From Prochlorococcus sp. AH-736-L23 (GTDB lineage Bacteria; Cyanobacteriota; Cyanobacteriia; PCC-6307; Cyanobiaceae): 55,216 nucleotides of DNA. The notes beneath the pieces are model-generated. The model was not told the DNA's origin. It saw only the letters and a program-made list of their open reading frames with translations, and did not search any database. Both the position numbers and the translations under genes were made by a program. Where the stretch lies: contig JAOIPS010000008.1 of the NCBI GenBank assembly GCA_028141225.1, positions 1 to 55,216 of the forward strand, read 5' to 3'. Below, one piece after another: positions 42,160 through 51,704 of this stretch (its first letter is position 1; each line of letters opens with the position of its first letter).

Positions 42160-44141
42160 GATGTTACAGCAGATCTTCTTCTTCTTGTTCTCCCTTCAAA
42201 TGAATCTTCCATAGAAGTCTCAGCTGTTGAATTCTGTGAAACTTTTGGACTTTTTTGGGTATTTTGTGGGTTATTTGAACTATTAGGATTATTATTGTTT
42301 GATTTCTTATGGAAATTGTTATTATTTCTATTTCTACTGGAGAAATTTTGCTCTTCTGTAATCTTTGGAATATAAGCACGAGTTCCACTTGGAGCAGGTT
42401 GAACTAAACACAAAATAAGTGGTTCAACTTGTAATTCTCTTCTCATTCTTCTTGATAAACCATTTTCAATTTCTCTTTGTACACCAATCCAATCTACCTC
42501 AAAATTATTCGGCCCAGTTTGTCTGGATAATTGTTTCCATCTATTTTCTAAGACCCAGCTTATTTCTCGTTCTGTCCACATAGACATTTTTCTTGGCTCT
42601 GCAGTAGTAACAACTCCTCTTAAATTAACTCTAGGAGGCGCAACCATCTTCCCATCTGTACTAATAGGAGCTAAAACAGTTACTACACCATCCCCAGCTA
42701 ATTGCTGCCTTTCCTTTAATACTCGAGCGTCTACTATCCCATTTCGCGAGTTATCAAGCAGTTCAACACCAGCTTTTACAGGATCACCCTTTTGAATAGA
42801 ATTAGGAGTTAACTCGACTACATCTCCATTTTCAATAATTAGGATATTGTCCTTTGGAACCCCCATAGTTTGTGCACTCTTCCCATGACAAACAAGCATT
42901 CTATGTTCTCCATGAACAGGAACAAAAAACTTAGGTTTTGCGAGTGCCAACATTAACTTTTGATCTTCTTGAAAACCATGACCAGAAACATGAATATTCT
43001 CACCCTTTCCATAAACAACCTTTGCTCCAAGTTTCATTAATCTATCTATTGTATTAACAACAGAAATAGTGTTACCAGGAATTGGGCTAGCTGAAAATAT
43101 TACAGTATCAGTAGTCTTAAGACGAACATGCTGATGCTCACCACGAGAGATTCTGCTTAACGCTGCTAGGGGTTCTCCTTGACTACCCGTCATTAATAAT
43201 AAGGTCTCCCTATCTGGCAAATCTCTAATTTGCTTGATAGGAACAAACAAATCATCTGGGCATTTCATATAACCAATATCTCTTGCCTTAGCAATAACAT
43301 TTATCATCGATCTACCTAACAAACCGACCTTTCTTCCATGTTTCATAGCCAATTCTAAGATCATTGTCACTCTATGCACAGAACTAGCAAAAGTGGTAAG
43401 GATAACTCGTTCTTTTGCCTCTGCAATATGTTTTTCTAGAGAGGGATAGATAGTCTTCTCAGAAGGACAAAAACCTGGAACTTCGGCATTAGTAGAATCA
43501 CTGAACATGCATAAAACACCCTTCTCTCCGTAATGCACCATTCTTTCAATATCAAATTGCTCTCCATCTACTGGCATATGATCAAACTTAAAATCTCCCG
43601 TGAAAATAATTGTGCCAACAGGTGTTGTAACTGCTAAAGAAAAGCTATCGCAAATAGAATGGGTATTTCGAATAAATTCAACAGAAAAATGCTGTCCAAC
43701 TTTTACAACATCTCTTGGATTTACTGTCTGTATAGTTGTTCTATCAGATACCCCTGCTTCCTCCATTTTTCCTCTAAGCATTGACATTGCCAGTCTTGGG
43801 CCATAGATAATGGGAATATTAAAATGCTTTAGATGATGAGAAATACCTCCAATGTGATCTTCATGCCCGTGAGTGACAATCATTCCTTTTATTCTTCTTT
43901 GATTTTCTTTTAAAAAAGTTGTATCAGGCATAACAACGTTTACGCCATGCATACCATCAGATGGGAAAGCTAGGCCAGCATCAATAAGCATTAATTCATC
44001 ACCATATTCAAAAACGCAAGTGTTTTTTCCTATTTCATGTAGTCCTCCAAGTGGTATTACTCGTAGAGCTGGCGTATTACTTTTAGATCTAGATGAATCA
44101 TGAGTAGATCTATTTACAGTTGAATTTGTACTTGGTTGCAT
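42156..44141 (-). CDS. rnj: Ribonuclease J
   Basis: Metallo-beta-lactamase ribonuclease with endo- and 5'-exonuclease activity in mRNA decay. The 661 residues include the zinc motif THGHEDH with His91, His93, Asp95 and His96, FTGDFKFDH, FSDSTNAEVPG, the beta-CASP insert, and VHGEHRMLVCH. The last 60 residues are an Asn/Ser/Gln-rich disordered tail ending with an Arg-rich patch, which may bind RNA or partners. It is transcribed after dapA (80-base gap) and converges with tilS. Confidence 0.96.
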   Translation of the reverse strand: MQPSTNSTVNRSTHDSSRSKSNTPALRVIPLGGLHEIGKNTCVFEYGDELMLIDAGLAFPSDGMHGVNVVMPDTTFLKENQRRIKGMIVTHGHEDHIGGISHHLKHFNIPIIYGPRLAMSMLRGKMEEAGVSDRTTIQTVNPRDVVKVGQHFSVEFIRNTHSICDSFSLAVTTPVGTIIFTGDFKFDHMPVDGEQFDIERMVHYGEKGVLCMFSDSTNAEVPGFCPSEKTIYPSLEKHIAEAKERVILTTFASSVHRVTMILELAMKHGRKVGLLGRSMINVIAKARDIGYMKCPDDLFVPIKQIRDLPDRETLLLMTGSQGEPLAALSRISRGEHQHVRLKTTDTVIFSASPIPGNTISVVNTIDRLMKLGAKVVYGKGENIHVSGHGFQEDQKLMLALAKPKFFVPVHGEHRMLVCHGKSAQTMGVPKDNILIIENGDVVELTPNSIQKGDPVKAGVELLDNSRNGIVDARVLKERQQLAGDGVVTVLAPISTDGKMVAPPRVNLRGVVTTAEPRKMSMWTEREISWVLENRWKQLSRQTGPNNFEVDWIGVQREIENGLSRRMRRELQVEPLILCLVQPAPSGTRAYIPKITEEQNFSSRNRNNNNFHKKSNNNNPNSSNNPQNTQKSPKVSQNSTAETSMEDSFEGRTRRRRSAVTS

Positions 44142-44221
44142 AATTTTGAAATTTATGAAGGCCTGCTTGTAATCAAATAAGGTTTATTTAAATTTAATTA
44201 TCAAGTTAAATATAATCCCTA

Positions 44222-45124
44222 TTATAGGGAATTCAGGATAAAAGATAGTTGCTTTTTCATGTCATTGGTTAAAGGGGACAAAGGACTTCTAGGATTACCT
44301 ACATCCCATCCCGATAGCTCCAAAGCAGCCTTAATTGGGATTGGATTAGTAGTCATAAAGAGTGCTTTGAAAAGAGGCTGAAGTTTTTCATGAATAGCAA
44401 GAGCATTGGAAACCTTTCCACTTTGAAAAGAATGAATCATCTCTTTCAATTGCAATCCAACTAAATGACTTGCAACACTTACTACTCCTACGGCACCTAC
44501 AGATAACATCGGAAGCAACAATGAATCGTCGCCACTATATACAGAGAGTTCGGAGCCACAAATAGCTCTTAGTTCTGTTACTTCATCTATTCTACCGCTT
44601 GCAGCTTTAATACTGAGAATATTTGAAAAATCCATAAGTTTCTTCACAGTATCAGGTAATAAATTACATCCAGTCCTGCCAGGAATGTTGTAGAGCATAA
44701 GAGGCAAATCCTTTGCAGATTTAGCAATAGAACTAAAATGTTTATAAAGACCTTCTTGGGGCGGTTTATTGTAATAAGGAACAACGACCAAAGCACCGTC
44801 GGCACCAGATTCGTAAGCTTTTTTTGTAGCTTCCACAGCTTCACTTGTACAATTGCTACCAGTGCCAACTATTACTTTACAGCTTGCATCCAAAGATCCT
44901 TTTACCGCAATAAATAAATCATGCTGTTCCGCCCATGAAAGAGTTGGAGATTCTCCAGTAGTACCGCACAACACAATTCCATCTGAACCGTTCTCAAAAA
45001 GATAATTTGAAAGTTTTATAGCTAGTTCATAATCTACATCCCCATTCTCAGTAAATGGAGTAACCATTGCAGTCAGTATTCTTCCAAATAGTGGATTATT
45101 ACACTCAGTTTTGTCTGTGATCAT
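44222..45124 (-). CDS. dapA: 4-hydroxy-tetrahydrodipicolinate synthase
   Basis: Condenses pyruvate with aspartate semialdehyde, the first committed step to diaminopimelate and lysine. The 300-residue TIM barrel has the Schiff-base Lys173 in SIKAASG, Tyr145 in MLYNIPGR, and Thr55-Thr56 in GTTGES. Its ATG overlaps the asd TGA by four bases, so it is translated with the enzyme that makes its substrate. Confidence 0.98.
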   Translation of the reverse strand: MITDKTECNNPLFGRILTAMVTPFTENGDVDYELAIKLSNYLFENGSDGIVLCGTTGESPTLSWAEQHDLFIAVKGSLDASCKVIVGTGSNCTSEAVEATKKAYESGADGALVVVPYYNKPPQEGLYKHFSSIAKSAKDLPLMLYNIPGRTGCNLLPDTVKKLMDFSNILSIKAASGRIDEVTELRAICGSELSVYSGDDSLLLPMLSVGAVGVVSVASHLVGLQLKEMIHSFQSGKVSNALAIHEKLQPLFKALFMTTNPIPIKAALELSGWDVGNPRSPLSPLTNDMKKQLSFILNSL

Positions 45125-46152
45125 TTTTTTGGAATTAATAACTCAGCTATTTGAACAGCATTCAGAGCTGCTCCTTTTCTTATTTGATCTCCACATAACC
45201 ATAATTCTAATCCATTAGGCTGACTTATATCAGTTCTTAGCCTGCCAACAGCAACATTATCCCTTCCCATAACGTCATTTGGCATAGGAAATCTATTATT
45301 TTTGTAATCCTCAATAACTTCAATTCCAGGAGATTTTTTTAATTCTTCAAGAGCATCTTTAGGCTCAACTACATCAGCAAATTCAATATTGATCGATTCA
45401 GAATGTGCTCTCAGTACTGGGACTCGAACACATGTAGCAGAGAGCTTTAAATCAGAAATATTTAATATTTTCCTTGTCTCATTAACCATTTTCATCTCTT
45501 CTTCGCAGTAATTATTTGAAAGCATAGGGGAATTATGTAAAAACAAATTAAAAGCAAGGGAATATGGCAAAACTTTACTTTTTTGAGGATTTCCTTGAAG
45601 ATATTGTTCAGTTAAAAGTTTTAGTTCCTCCATCGCCAGTTGGCCTGCACCACTGACAGATTGATATGTTGAGACAATAACTCTTTGAATTGTCGAAAGT
45701 TTATTTAATGGAGCTAAAACTAATGCCAATAAAATTGTAGTGCAGTTTGGATTAGCTATTACCCCATCATGATTGAGTGCCTCACTAGCATTAACTTCAG
45801 GAACTATGAGAGGTACATTCTTATCTAATCTGAAAGCACTTGAATTATCTATCAATAAAGCATTTTGTTCCATAATGGTAGACAACCATTTTTTTGAAAT
45901 ACTTCCACCAGCTGAAGCTAAAACTAAATCAAGATTCAGAAATTCTTCCTTAGTTGTTTTTTTTGTAATTAATTCTTCACCTTTCCAAATAATTTTTTTT
46001 CCTTCTGAACGCTCTGATGAAAGCAAGACCAATTCTGATATTGGGAAATCACGTTGTTCAAGAATTTTGAGTAATTCAGAACCTACAGCACCGGAAGATC
46101 CTAAAATAGCTGCTTTTAATGGCCTATTAGGCAAAAACGGAGATTGTCTCAC
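45121..46152 (-). CDS. asd: Aspartate-semialdehyde dehydrogenase
   Basis: NADPH-dependent reduction of aspartyl phosphate to aspartate semialdehyde. The 343 residues carry the N-terminal Rossmann motif [13 protein letters not shown] (16-28), catalytic Cys137 in NPNCTT, and the RAHSESI segment with the active-site His. The start is GTG. It heads the asd-dapA-rnj run and is divergent from tig across 121 bases; lysC, which supplies its substrate, lies elsewhere in the window. Confidence 0.97.
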   Translation of the reverse strand: MRQSPFLPNRPLKAAILGSSGAVGSELLKILEQRDFPISELVLLSSERSEGKKIIWKGEELITKKTTKEEFLNLDLVLASAGGSISKKWLSTIMEQNALLIDNSSAFRLDKNVPLIVPEVNASEALNHDGVIANPNCTTILLALVLAPLNKLSTIQRVIVSTYQSVSGAGQLAMEELKLLTEQYLQGNPQKSKVLPYSLAFNLFLHNSPMLSNNYCEEEMKMVNETRKILNISDLKLSATCVRVPVLRAHSESINIEFADVVEPKDALEELKKSPGIEVIEDYKNNRFPMPNDVMGRDNVAVGRLRTDISQPNGLELWLCGDQIRKGAALNAVQIAELLIPKK

Positions 46153-46273
46153 ACTTTAAAATGATTTTTATAAATAGATTGACTATTTTTTTTACTTTAT
46201 CAAAAAAATAACTTTCAAGGAAATCACATCATGTGAAATAATTAAGATTCGGCTTTAGTAATAAATAAAAAAA

Positions 46274-47707
46274 ATGGCTAAAGAAGCATTAATAGTCAAA
46301 ACAACTCCTCTACCTCAAAGTAGAATCTCATTTGAATTAGAAATACCATCTGAGACATGCAAAACATGTGTAAATGAGACGATCAATTCTATTAGTCGTA
46401 CGGCTAAAATCCCGGGATTTAGACTTGGTAAAATTCCTAAACAAGTCTTAATCCAAAGAATTGGAATCACACAATTACATGCTTCTGCTCTTGAAAAAAT
46501 TATTGACAAATCATGGCAAGAAGCATTAAAAATAAAATCTATAGAGCCACTATGTGAACCAGAATTGGTAGATGGATTTGAATCTTTACTTTCAAATTTT
46601 AGTCCTGAAAAGTCACTTAAGGTTACTCTACAAACTGATGTTGCACCAGAATTAAAACTAAAAAAATCCAAAGGAATAAGCGTTGAAATCTCAAAAACAA
46701 AGTTTGATCCTAAGTCAGTAGATAAAGAGCTAGAAAAATCTAGAAGTCAGTTTGCAAATATTATTCCAGTGACCAATAGAGCAGCAAAATTAGGAGATAT
46801 TGCTGTAGTTAGTTTCAAAGGAAAATATAAAGATTCTGGTAAAGAGATTGATGGTGGAACAAGTGAATCAATGGATCTTGAGTTAGAAAAGAACAAAATG
46901 ATTCCCGGTTTCGTTGAGGGAATCGTAAAGATGAAAATTGGTGATACTAAAACACTTAACCTGAAATTTCCTGAAGATTATTCCCATGAGGATTCAAGAG
47001 GCAAAGAGGCAATCTTTGAAGTAAATCTTAAGGACCTTAAGGAAAAAGAATTGCCTGAACTTAATGACGATTTTGCAAAACAGTCTGGCAACAAAGAATC
47101 ATTAAAAGAGTTAAAGAAAGATATTGAAAAGCAACTTAAAGACAATTTTGAAAAAACTCAAAAAGATATCAAAATTGAAGCTTTACTAGATGCCTTAACA
47201 AACGAATTGGTTGCTGAAATTCCAAAATCTATGATTGATATAGAAGTGAGGAATAATATTGAACAAACTGCTCAAAGATTTGCTCAACAAGGTCTTGATG
47301 TTAAATCTACTTTCACTCCGGAATTAGTTAAGTCATTAGCAGAATCCACCAGGCCTCAGGCTGAAAAAAATGTTCAAAGAAATTTAGCTTTAAAAGCATT
47401 AGCTGAAACAGAGAACATAAAAGTTGAGAAAGATGAAATTGATTTAAAAATGAAAGATTATGAAGATGCAATCTCTCAGTCTTCAAAACAAATAGATATT
47501 AAAAAATTAACAGAAGTAATAAGTAAAGATTTACTGAAAGAAAAATTAATAATTTGGCTTGAAGAAAATTCTGAAGTAAAAGAAAAAACTAAAAAAAATT
47601 TCAAAGCTACGAAAACATCCAAAACAACAAAAGCCACAAAAACTGAGACAAAAACTACAAAAACTACAAAAACTACAAAAACTACAAATAAAAAAGAAAA
47701 AAAATAA
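46274..47707 (+). CDS. tig: Trigger factor (ribosome-associated chaperone)
   Basis: Binds nascent chains at the ribosome exit and has peptidyl-prolyl isomerase activity. The 477-residue protein has the ribosome-binding signature GFRLGKIP (48-55), an FKBP-type PPIase domain (about 165-250, with KLGDIAVVSFKGKY and GFVEGIVKM), and the C-terminal helical cradle. The last 45 residues are a Lys/Thr tail partly made by a 9-bp tandem repeat (47651-47686). It opens the tig-clpP-clpX-dnaX set. Confidence 0.97.
   Translation: MAKEALIVKTTPLPQSRISFELEIPSETCKTCVNETINSISRTAKIPGFRLGKIPKQVLIQRIGITQLHASALEKIIDKSWQEALKIKSIEPLCEPELVDGFESLLSNFSPEKSLKVTLQTDVAPELKLKKSKGISVEISKTKFDPKSVDKELEKSRSQFANIIPVTNRAAKLGDIAVVSFKGKYKDSGKEIDGGTSESMDLELEKNKMIPGFVEGIVKMKIGDTKTLNLKFPEDYSHEDSRGKEAIFEVNLKDLKEKELPELNDDFAKQSGNKESLKELKKDIEKQLKDNFEKTQKDIKIEALLDALTNELVAEIPKSMIDIEVRNNIEQTAQRFAQQGLDVKSTFTPELVKSLAESTRPQAEKNVQRNLALKALAETENIKVEKDEIDLKMKDYEDAISQSSKQIDIKKLTEVISKDLLKEKLIIWLEENSEVKEKTKKNFKATKTSKTTKATKTETKTTKTTKTTKTTNKKEKK
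47651..47686 (+). repeat. In-frame 9-bp tandem repeat at the tig 3' end
   Basis: Four perfect copies of AAAACTACA lie end to end and encode repeated Lys-Thr-Thr in the trigger-factor tail; less exact K-T-T/K-A-T units precede them. Because the unit is a multiple of three, gain or loss of copies would change tail length without breaking the frame. Confidence 0.9.
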
Positions 47708-47772
47708 TTTATGAAATTTCCTACTAATTAAACAAAAACCCCTTAAATTATCTATAAGACGAAAACTAATTT

Positions 47773-48417
47773 GTGAACTCAGAAAAAAAACATTTAATTC
47801 AAAGCTCAATAAGTTCTTACGAAAGTAATAATAAAACTACTGCTGCTGTTCCGACCGTTATAGAACAATCAGGTAGAGGAGAAAGAGCTTTTGATATTTA
47901 TTCAAGACTATTGAGGGAGAGAATAATTTTTTTAGGTACTGGAATTAATGATCAAGTATCTGACTCACTTGTTGCACAATTATTATTTCTTGAAGCTGAA
48001 GATCCAGAAAAAGACATACAAATATATATTAATTCACCTGGTGGCTCAGTAACGGCAGGAATGGCCATATACGATACTATGCAACAAATATCCCCAGATG
48101 TAGTGACAATATGCTTTGGAGTCGCGGCAAGTATGGGAGCATTTCTACTTTCTGGAGGAGCAAAGGGGAAAAGATTGGCTTTACCTAATTCTAGGATTAT
48201 GATTCATCAACCTCTTGGAGGTGCACAAGGTCAAGCAGTAGAGATTGAAATACAAGCTAAAGAAATACTTTTTCTCAAGAAAACATTAAATTCGCTTTTA
48301 GCAGAACATACTGGTCAACCTTTAGAAAAAATCAATGTAGATACAGAAAGAGATTACTTTTTATCTCCCTCAGAAGCAGTCGAATATGGATTAATTGATA
48401 AAGTTATCAAAAAGTGA
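47773..48417 (+). CDS. clpP: ATP-dependent Clp protease proteolytic subunit
   Basis: Serine protease barrel that works with ClpX. The 214 residues include Ser120 in GVAASMGAF, His145 in MIHQPLGG and the acid in the DTERDYF segment (about 190-194). The start is GTG, giving a 25-30 residue N-terminal stretch before the conserved [14 protein letters not shown]. Cyanobacteria carry several clpP genes; this one, next to clpX, corresponds to the ClpX-partner type (clpP2 in Synechococcus naming). Confidence 0.96.
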   Translation: MNSEKKHLIQSSISSYESNNKTTAAVPTVIEQSGRGERAFDIYSRLLRERIIFLGTGINDQVSDSLVAQLLFLEAEDPEKDIQIYINSPGGSVTAGMAIYDTMQQISPDVVTICFGVAASMGAFLLSGGAKGKRLALPNSRIMIHQPLGGAQGQAVEIEIQAKEILFLKKTLNSLLAEHTGQPLEKINVDTERDYFLSPSEAVEYGLIDKVIKK

Positions 48418-48522
48418 CAAGGGACACTGATTTTTTAAGAATATGATGACGAATCGATATTTATAAGCAATCCTAGTGAATAGGGAATATTTAACACCTT
48501 TCACTTTAAAAACTTATATTCG

Positions 48523-49890
48523 ATGGCTAAATTCGACGCCCATCTTAAATGTTCATTTTGCGGGAAATCACAAGACCAAGTAAGAAAACTTATAGCTGGT
48601 CCTGGGGTTTATATCTGTGATGAGTGCATAGATCTTTGTAATGAAATTCTCGATGAAGAACTACTTGATAATCAAGCGAACACAAACAACTCTCTGCAGG
48701 TAAACAAGAAATTACCAACTGATGATCCAAAAAAATCTGTTCCTTTAGAATTAACCTCAATTCCTAAGCCATTAGAAATTAAAAGCTTTCTAGATAATCA
48801 AGTTGTTGGACAAGAGTCTGCAAAAAAAATATTATCAGTAGCCGTATACAATCACTACAAGAGATTAGCTTGGAAAGTTAAAGAAAATAGTAAAAATAAC
48901 AATACAACAGATTCGCAAGCAACTAAATTACAAAAATCAAATATTTTACTCATCGGCCCTACTGGAAGTGGAAAAACATTATTAGCGCAAACTTTAGCAG
49001 AGTTTCTGGATGTTCCTTTTGCAGTAGCTGATGCAACGACTTTGACAGAGGCAGGATATGTTGGAGAGGATGTTGAAAACATACTTTTAAGACTTCTACA
49101 AAAATCAGAAATGAATGTAGAACTAGCTCAAAAAGGAATTATTTATATTGATGAAATAGATAAAATTGCGAGAAAAAGCGAGAATCCTTCAATTACTAGA
49201 GATGTCTCTGGTGAAGGCGTACAGCAAGCATTATTAAAAATGCTTGAAGGAACAATTGCTAATGTGCCACCACAAGGCGGAAGAAAACATCCTTATCATG
49301 ACTGTATCCAAATTGATACGAGTCAAATATTATTTATTTGCGGAGGAGCTTTTATTGGTTTAGAGGATATCGTTCAAAAACGTTTGGGTAAACACTCTAT
49401 AGGATTTACCACCAATTCAGATCAAAACAAAGTTGATACAAAAAAAATAGTAGACCCAAGAGATTCCCTGAAAAATTTAGAATTAGATGACTTAGTGAAA
49501 TATGGCCTAATTCCAGAATTTATTGGAAGAATTCCGGTTTGTGCTGTATTAGATCGTCTTACTAAGGAAACTTTAGAATCTATTTTGACTCAACCTAGAG
49601 ATGCATTAGTAAAGCAATTCAAAACTTTGCTCAGTATGGATAATGTGGAATTATCATTTGAGCCTGATTCTGTTGAAGCGATAGCGAATGAAGCATATAA
49701 AAGAAAAACAGGTGCAAGAGCATTAAGATCGATAATTGAAGAGCTAATGCTAGACATAATGTACACTTTGCCTTCTGAAGAAAATGTAAAAGAATTCACA
49801 ATTACAAAAAAAATGGTAGATAATTTGTTCGCATCTAAAATTGTTAAACTACCTTCAGGTTCAAAAAGAATCATTAAAGAGTCTGCATAA
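48523..49890 (+). CDS. clpX: ATP-dependent Clp protease ATPase subunit ClpX
   Basis: AAA+ unfoldase that feeds substrates, including SsrA-tagged proteins from the smpB/tmRNA route, to ClpP. The 455 residues begin with a C4 zinc finger (Cys10, Cys13, Cys32, Cys35), then the AAA+ module with Walker A GPTGSGKT (about 146-153), Walker B YIDEIDK, and pore loop GYVGED. The C-terminal small domain contains [14 protein letters not shown]. It lies 105 bases after clpP and 58 bases before dnaX. Confidence 0.98.
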   Translation: MAKFDAHLKCSFCGKSQDQVRKLIAGPGVYICDECIDLCNEILDEELLDNQANTNNSLQVNKKLPTDDPKKSVPLELTSIPKPLEIKSFLDNQVVGQESAKKILSVAVYNHYKRLAWKVKENSKNNNTTDSQATKLQKSNILLIGPTGSGKTLLAQTLAEFLDVPFAVADATTLTEAGYVGEDVENILLRLLQKSEMNVELAQKGIIYIDEIDKIARKSENPSITRDVSGEGVQQALLKMLEGTIANVPPQGGRKHPYHDCIQIDTSQILFICGGAFIGLEDIVQKRLGKHSIGFTTNSDQNKVDTKKIVDPRDSLKNLELDDLVKYGLIPEFIGRIPVCAVLDRLTKETLESILTQPRDALVKQFKTLLSMDNVELSFEPDSVEAIANEAYKRKTGARALRSIIEELMLDIMYTLPSEENVKEFTITKKMVDNLFASKIVKLPSGSKRIIKESA

Positions 49891-49948
49891 AATTAGAGTT
49901 TAATTTTTTTTAATTGAATCCCGAATTTTTCTAATTAATGAGAAATAA

Positions 49949-51703
49949 ATGCCAAATATACATAAGCCTTTTCATCAAAAATATAGACCAAACAATTTAG
50001 ACGAACTGGTTGGGCAAAAATTTATATCCATTACACTCAAACAAGCACTATTAACAAAAAAAATTGCTCCTGCATATCTTTTTAATGGTCCAAGAGGCAC
50101 TGGAAAAACATCAAGTGCAAGAATATTTGCAAAATCTCTAAATTGCCAGGCATTTGACCAACCTACGATAACTCCTTGTTGTAAATGTGATTTATGTAGA
50201 CAAATTACAGATGGGAGCGCTCTAGATATTATCGAGATTGATGCAGCGTCAAATACAGGAGTAGAAAATATAAGAGAAATAATAGAAAGAGCGAGATTTG
50301 CACCTACTCAAGCAAGATGGAAAGTATATGTTATAGATGAATGTCATATGCTTTCAACGGCAGCTTCAAATGCTTTACTAAAAACTATTGAAGAACCGCC
50401 CTCAAGAGTTGTATTTATCCTTGCGACGACAAATCCTGAGAGAGTATTAAATACAATAAAAAGTAGATGCCAAAAGTTTGATTTTAGAAGAATCAGCCCT
50501 AGTGATATTTTTCACCATTTATCAGAAATCGCCGAAAAAGAATCCATTGAGTACGAAGTTCAGGCCTTAAAAATGATTGCAAAAAGATCTAATGGAGGTA
50601 TGAGAGATGCACAAAGCCTCCTTGAACAATTGAATCTTTTACCAGAAGGGATAACAATTAATAATATCCAAAACCTCCTAGGAGAAGTATCAGAAAGTGA
50701 ATTAAAAAATCTGATTAAATCATTAGTTGAGAATAATCCAGAGTCATTAATTATCACCTGCAACAAATTATATGATGCCGGAAACGAACCTCTTCAAATA
50801 ATTATCGGATTATTGAATATAACAAGAGATCTACTATTACACACTACAAATAATAAATATTCAGATCTTTATTATACATCTGATGAATTTCAAGATGAAT
50901 TGAATAAAATCTCAAAAACAATAAATAAATCAACAATAATTAATTGGCATAATAACCTGAGAAATATTGAATATCAAATCAAATCAAGTGATAATCCAAG
51001 GCTTTGGTTTGAAATACATTTAACTGGCCTTCTAGGTAATCAAGAGATAAATAGTGTTGAAAATAAGCAAGAAAGTAAAAATAATAGAACTGAAGAGAAT
51101 TATGAAAATAGAAAAAACATTGCAGTTTTTAATAAAGAAAATATTTCTAATGAAATTCAAAAACCAAGTATCAAAAAAGAGATAACTCGCGATGAATTGA
51201 TCGAAAAAAAAGACGAAAAATTTGAAGTTCTTGAAAAAGAAAGTATTGAAAATATTTCTGTTAATAATCTAAATAATCCTGGATCAAATAATTTAAAAGA
51301 TAAATGGGAACTAATTCTTTCTAAAGTAGAGTTACCATCAACAAGAATGTTACTCTCACAACAAGCCGAACTTGAAAGTTTTGATTCGGAGAAAATAACA
51401 ATTGCATTATCTCCAAACTGGGAAAATATGATTAAAAGTAGAAAAATTATAATCGAAAATACTGTAAAAAAAATATTTGGAGATCAAATAATACTTAATT
51501 TTTCAACTAAAAATTTAAATAAAAGTAACCCAACAAATACTCCAGAAACAACCCAAAATGAAGTTGATAATTCTCGGCTATTAAAAAAAATAGAATCAAA
51601 AACTAATTCATCAACAAAAATATCAAACGAGGAGGCTAATAATGATAGCTCAAAAAACTTAGCAAATTTTTTTAATGGAGAAATTGTAGATCTTGATGAA
51701 TAA
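49949..51703 (+). CDS. dnaX: DNA polymerase III gamma/tau subunit
   Basis: Clamp-loader ATPase that also links polymerases at the fork. The 584-residue full-length (tau-like) protein has Walker A GPRGTGKT (47-54), a zinc module with Cys66, Cys77, Cys80 and Cys83, Walker B VIDECHML, and the sensor ATTNPERV. Domain III ends near residue 370; the rest is Lys/Asn/Glu-rich with a conserved-looking block (KWELILSKVELPSTRMLL) near 450. An 8-A run at 51204-51211 could allow a -1 shift to a 425-residue gamma-like product (see findings). No intein is present. Confidence 0.96.
   Translation: MPNIHKPFHQKYRPNNLDELVGQKFISITLKQALLTKKIAPAYLFNGPRGTGKTSSARIFAKSLNCQAFDQPTITPCCKCDLCRQITDGSALDIIEIDAASNTGVENIREIIERARFAPTQARWKVYVIDECHMLSTAASNALLKTIEEPPSRVVFILATTNPERVLNTIKSRCQKFDFRRISPSDIFHHLSEIAEKESIEYEVQALKMIAKRSNGGMRDAQSLLEQLNLLPEGITINNIQNLLGEVSESELKNLIKSLVENNPESLIITCNKLYDAGNEPLQIIIGLLNITRDLLLHTTNNKYSDLYYTSDEFQDELNKISKTINKSTIINWHNNLRNIEYQIKSSDNPRLWFEIHLTGLLGNQEINSVENKQESKNNRTEENYENRKNIAVFNKENISNEIQKPSIKKEITRDELIEKKDEKFEVLEKESIENISVNNLNNPGSNNLKDKWELILSKVELPSTRMLLSQQAELESFDSEKITIALSPNWENMIKSRKIIIENTVKKIFGDQIILNFSTKNLNKSNPTNTPETTQNEVDNSRLLKKIESKTNSSTKISNEEANNDSSKNLANFFNGEIVDLDE
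51204..51211 (+). other. Candidate frameshift or slippage site in dnaX
   Basis: Eight A residues spanning codons Glu419-Lys421 include the heptamer A AAA AAA in the right phase for -1 slippage. In the -1 frame the next codons are AGA CGA AAA ATT then TGA (51223-51225), giving a product of about 425 residues. There is no clear upstream Shine-Dalgarno-like stimulator or strong downstream stem, so this is only suggestive. Confidence 0.3.
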
Positions 51704-51704
51704 A

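Noticed and set aside
47546..47809. A Cys/Phe-rich minus-strand frame of 87 codons over the tig end
   Set aside because: It is the antisense of the Lys/Thr repeat tail of tig; repetitive CSF pattern is a mirror artefact.
49949..51703. Intein in dnaX, known from some cyanobacteria
   Set aside because: The reading frame is continuous with normal spacing of clamp-loader motifs and no intein splice motifs.
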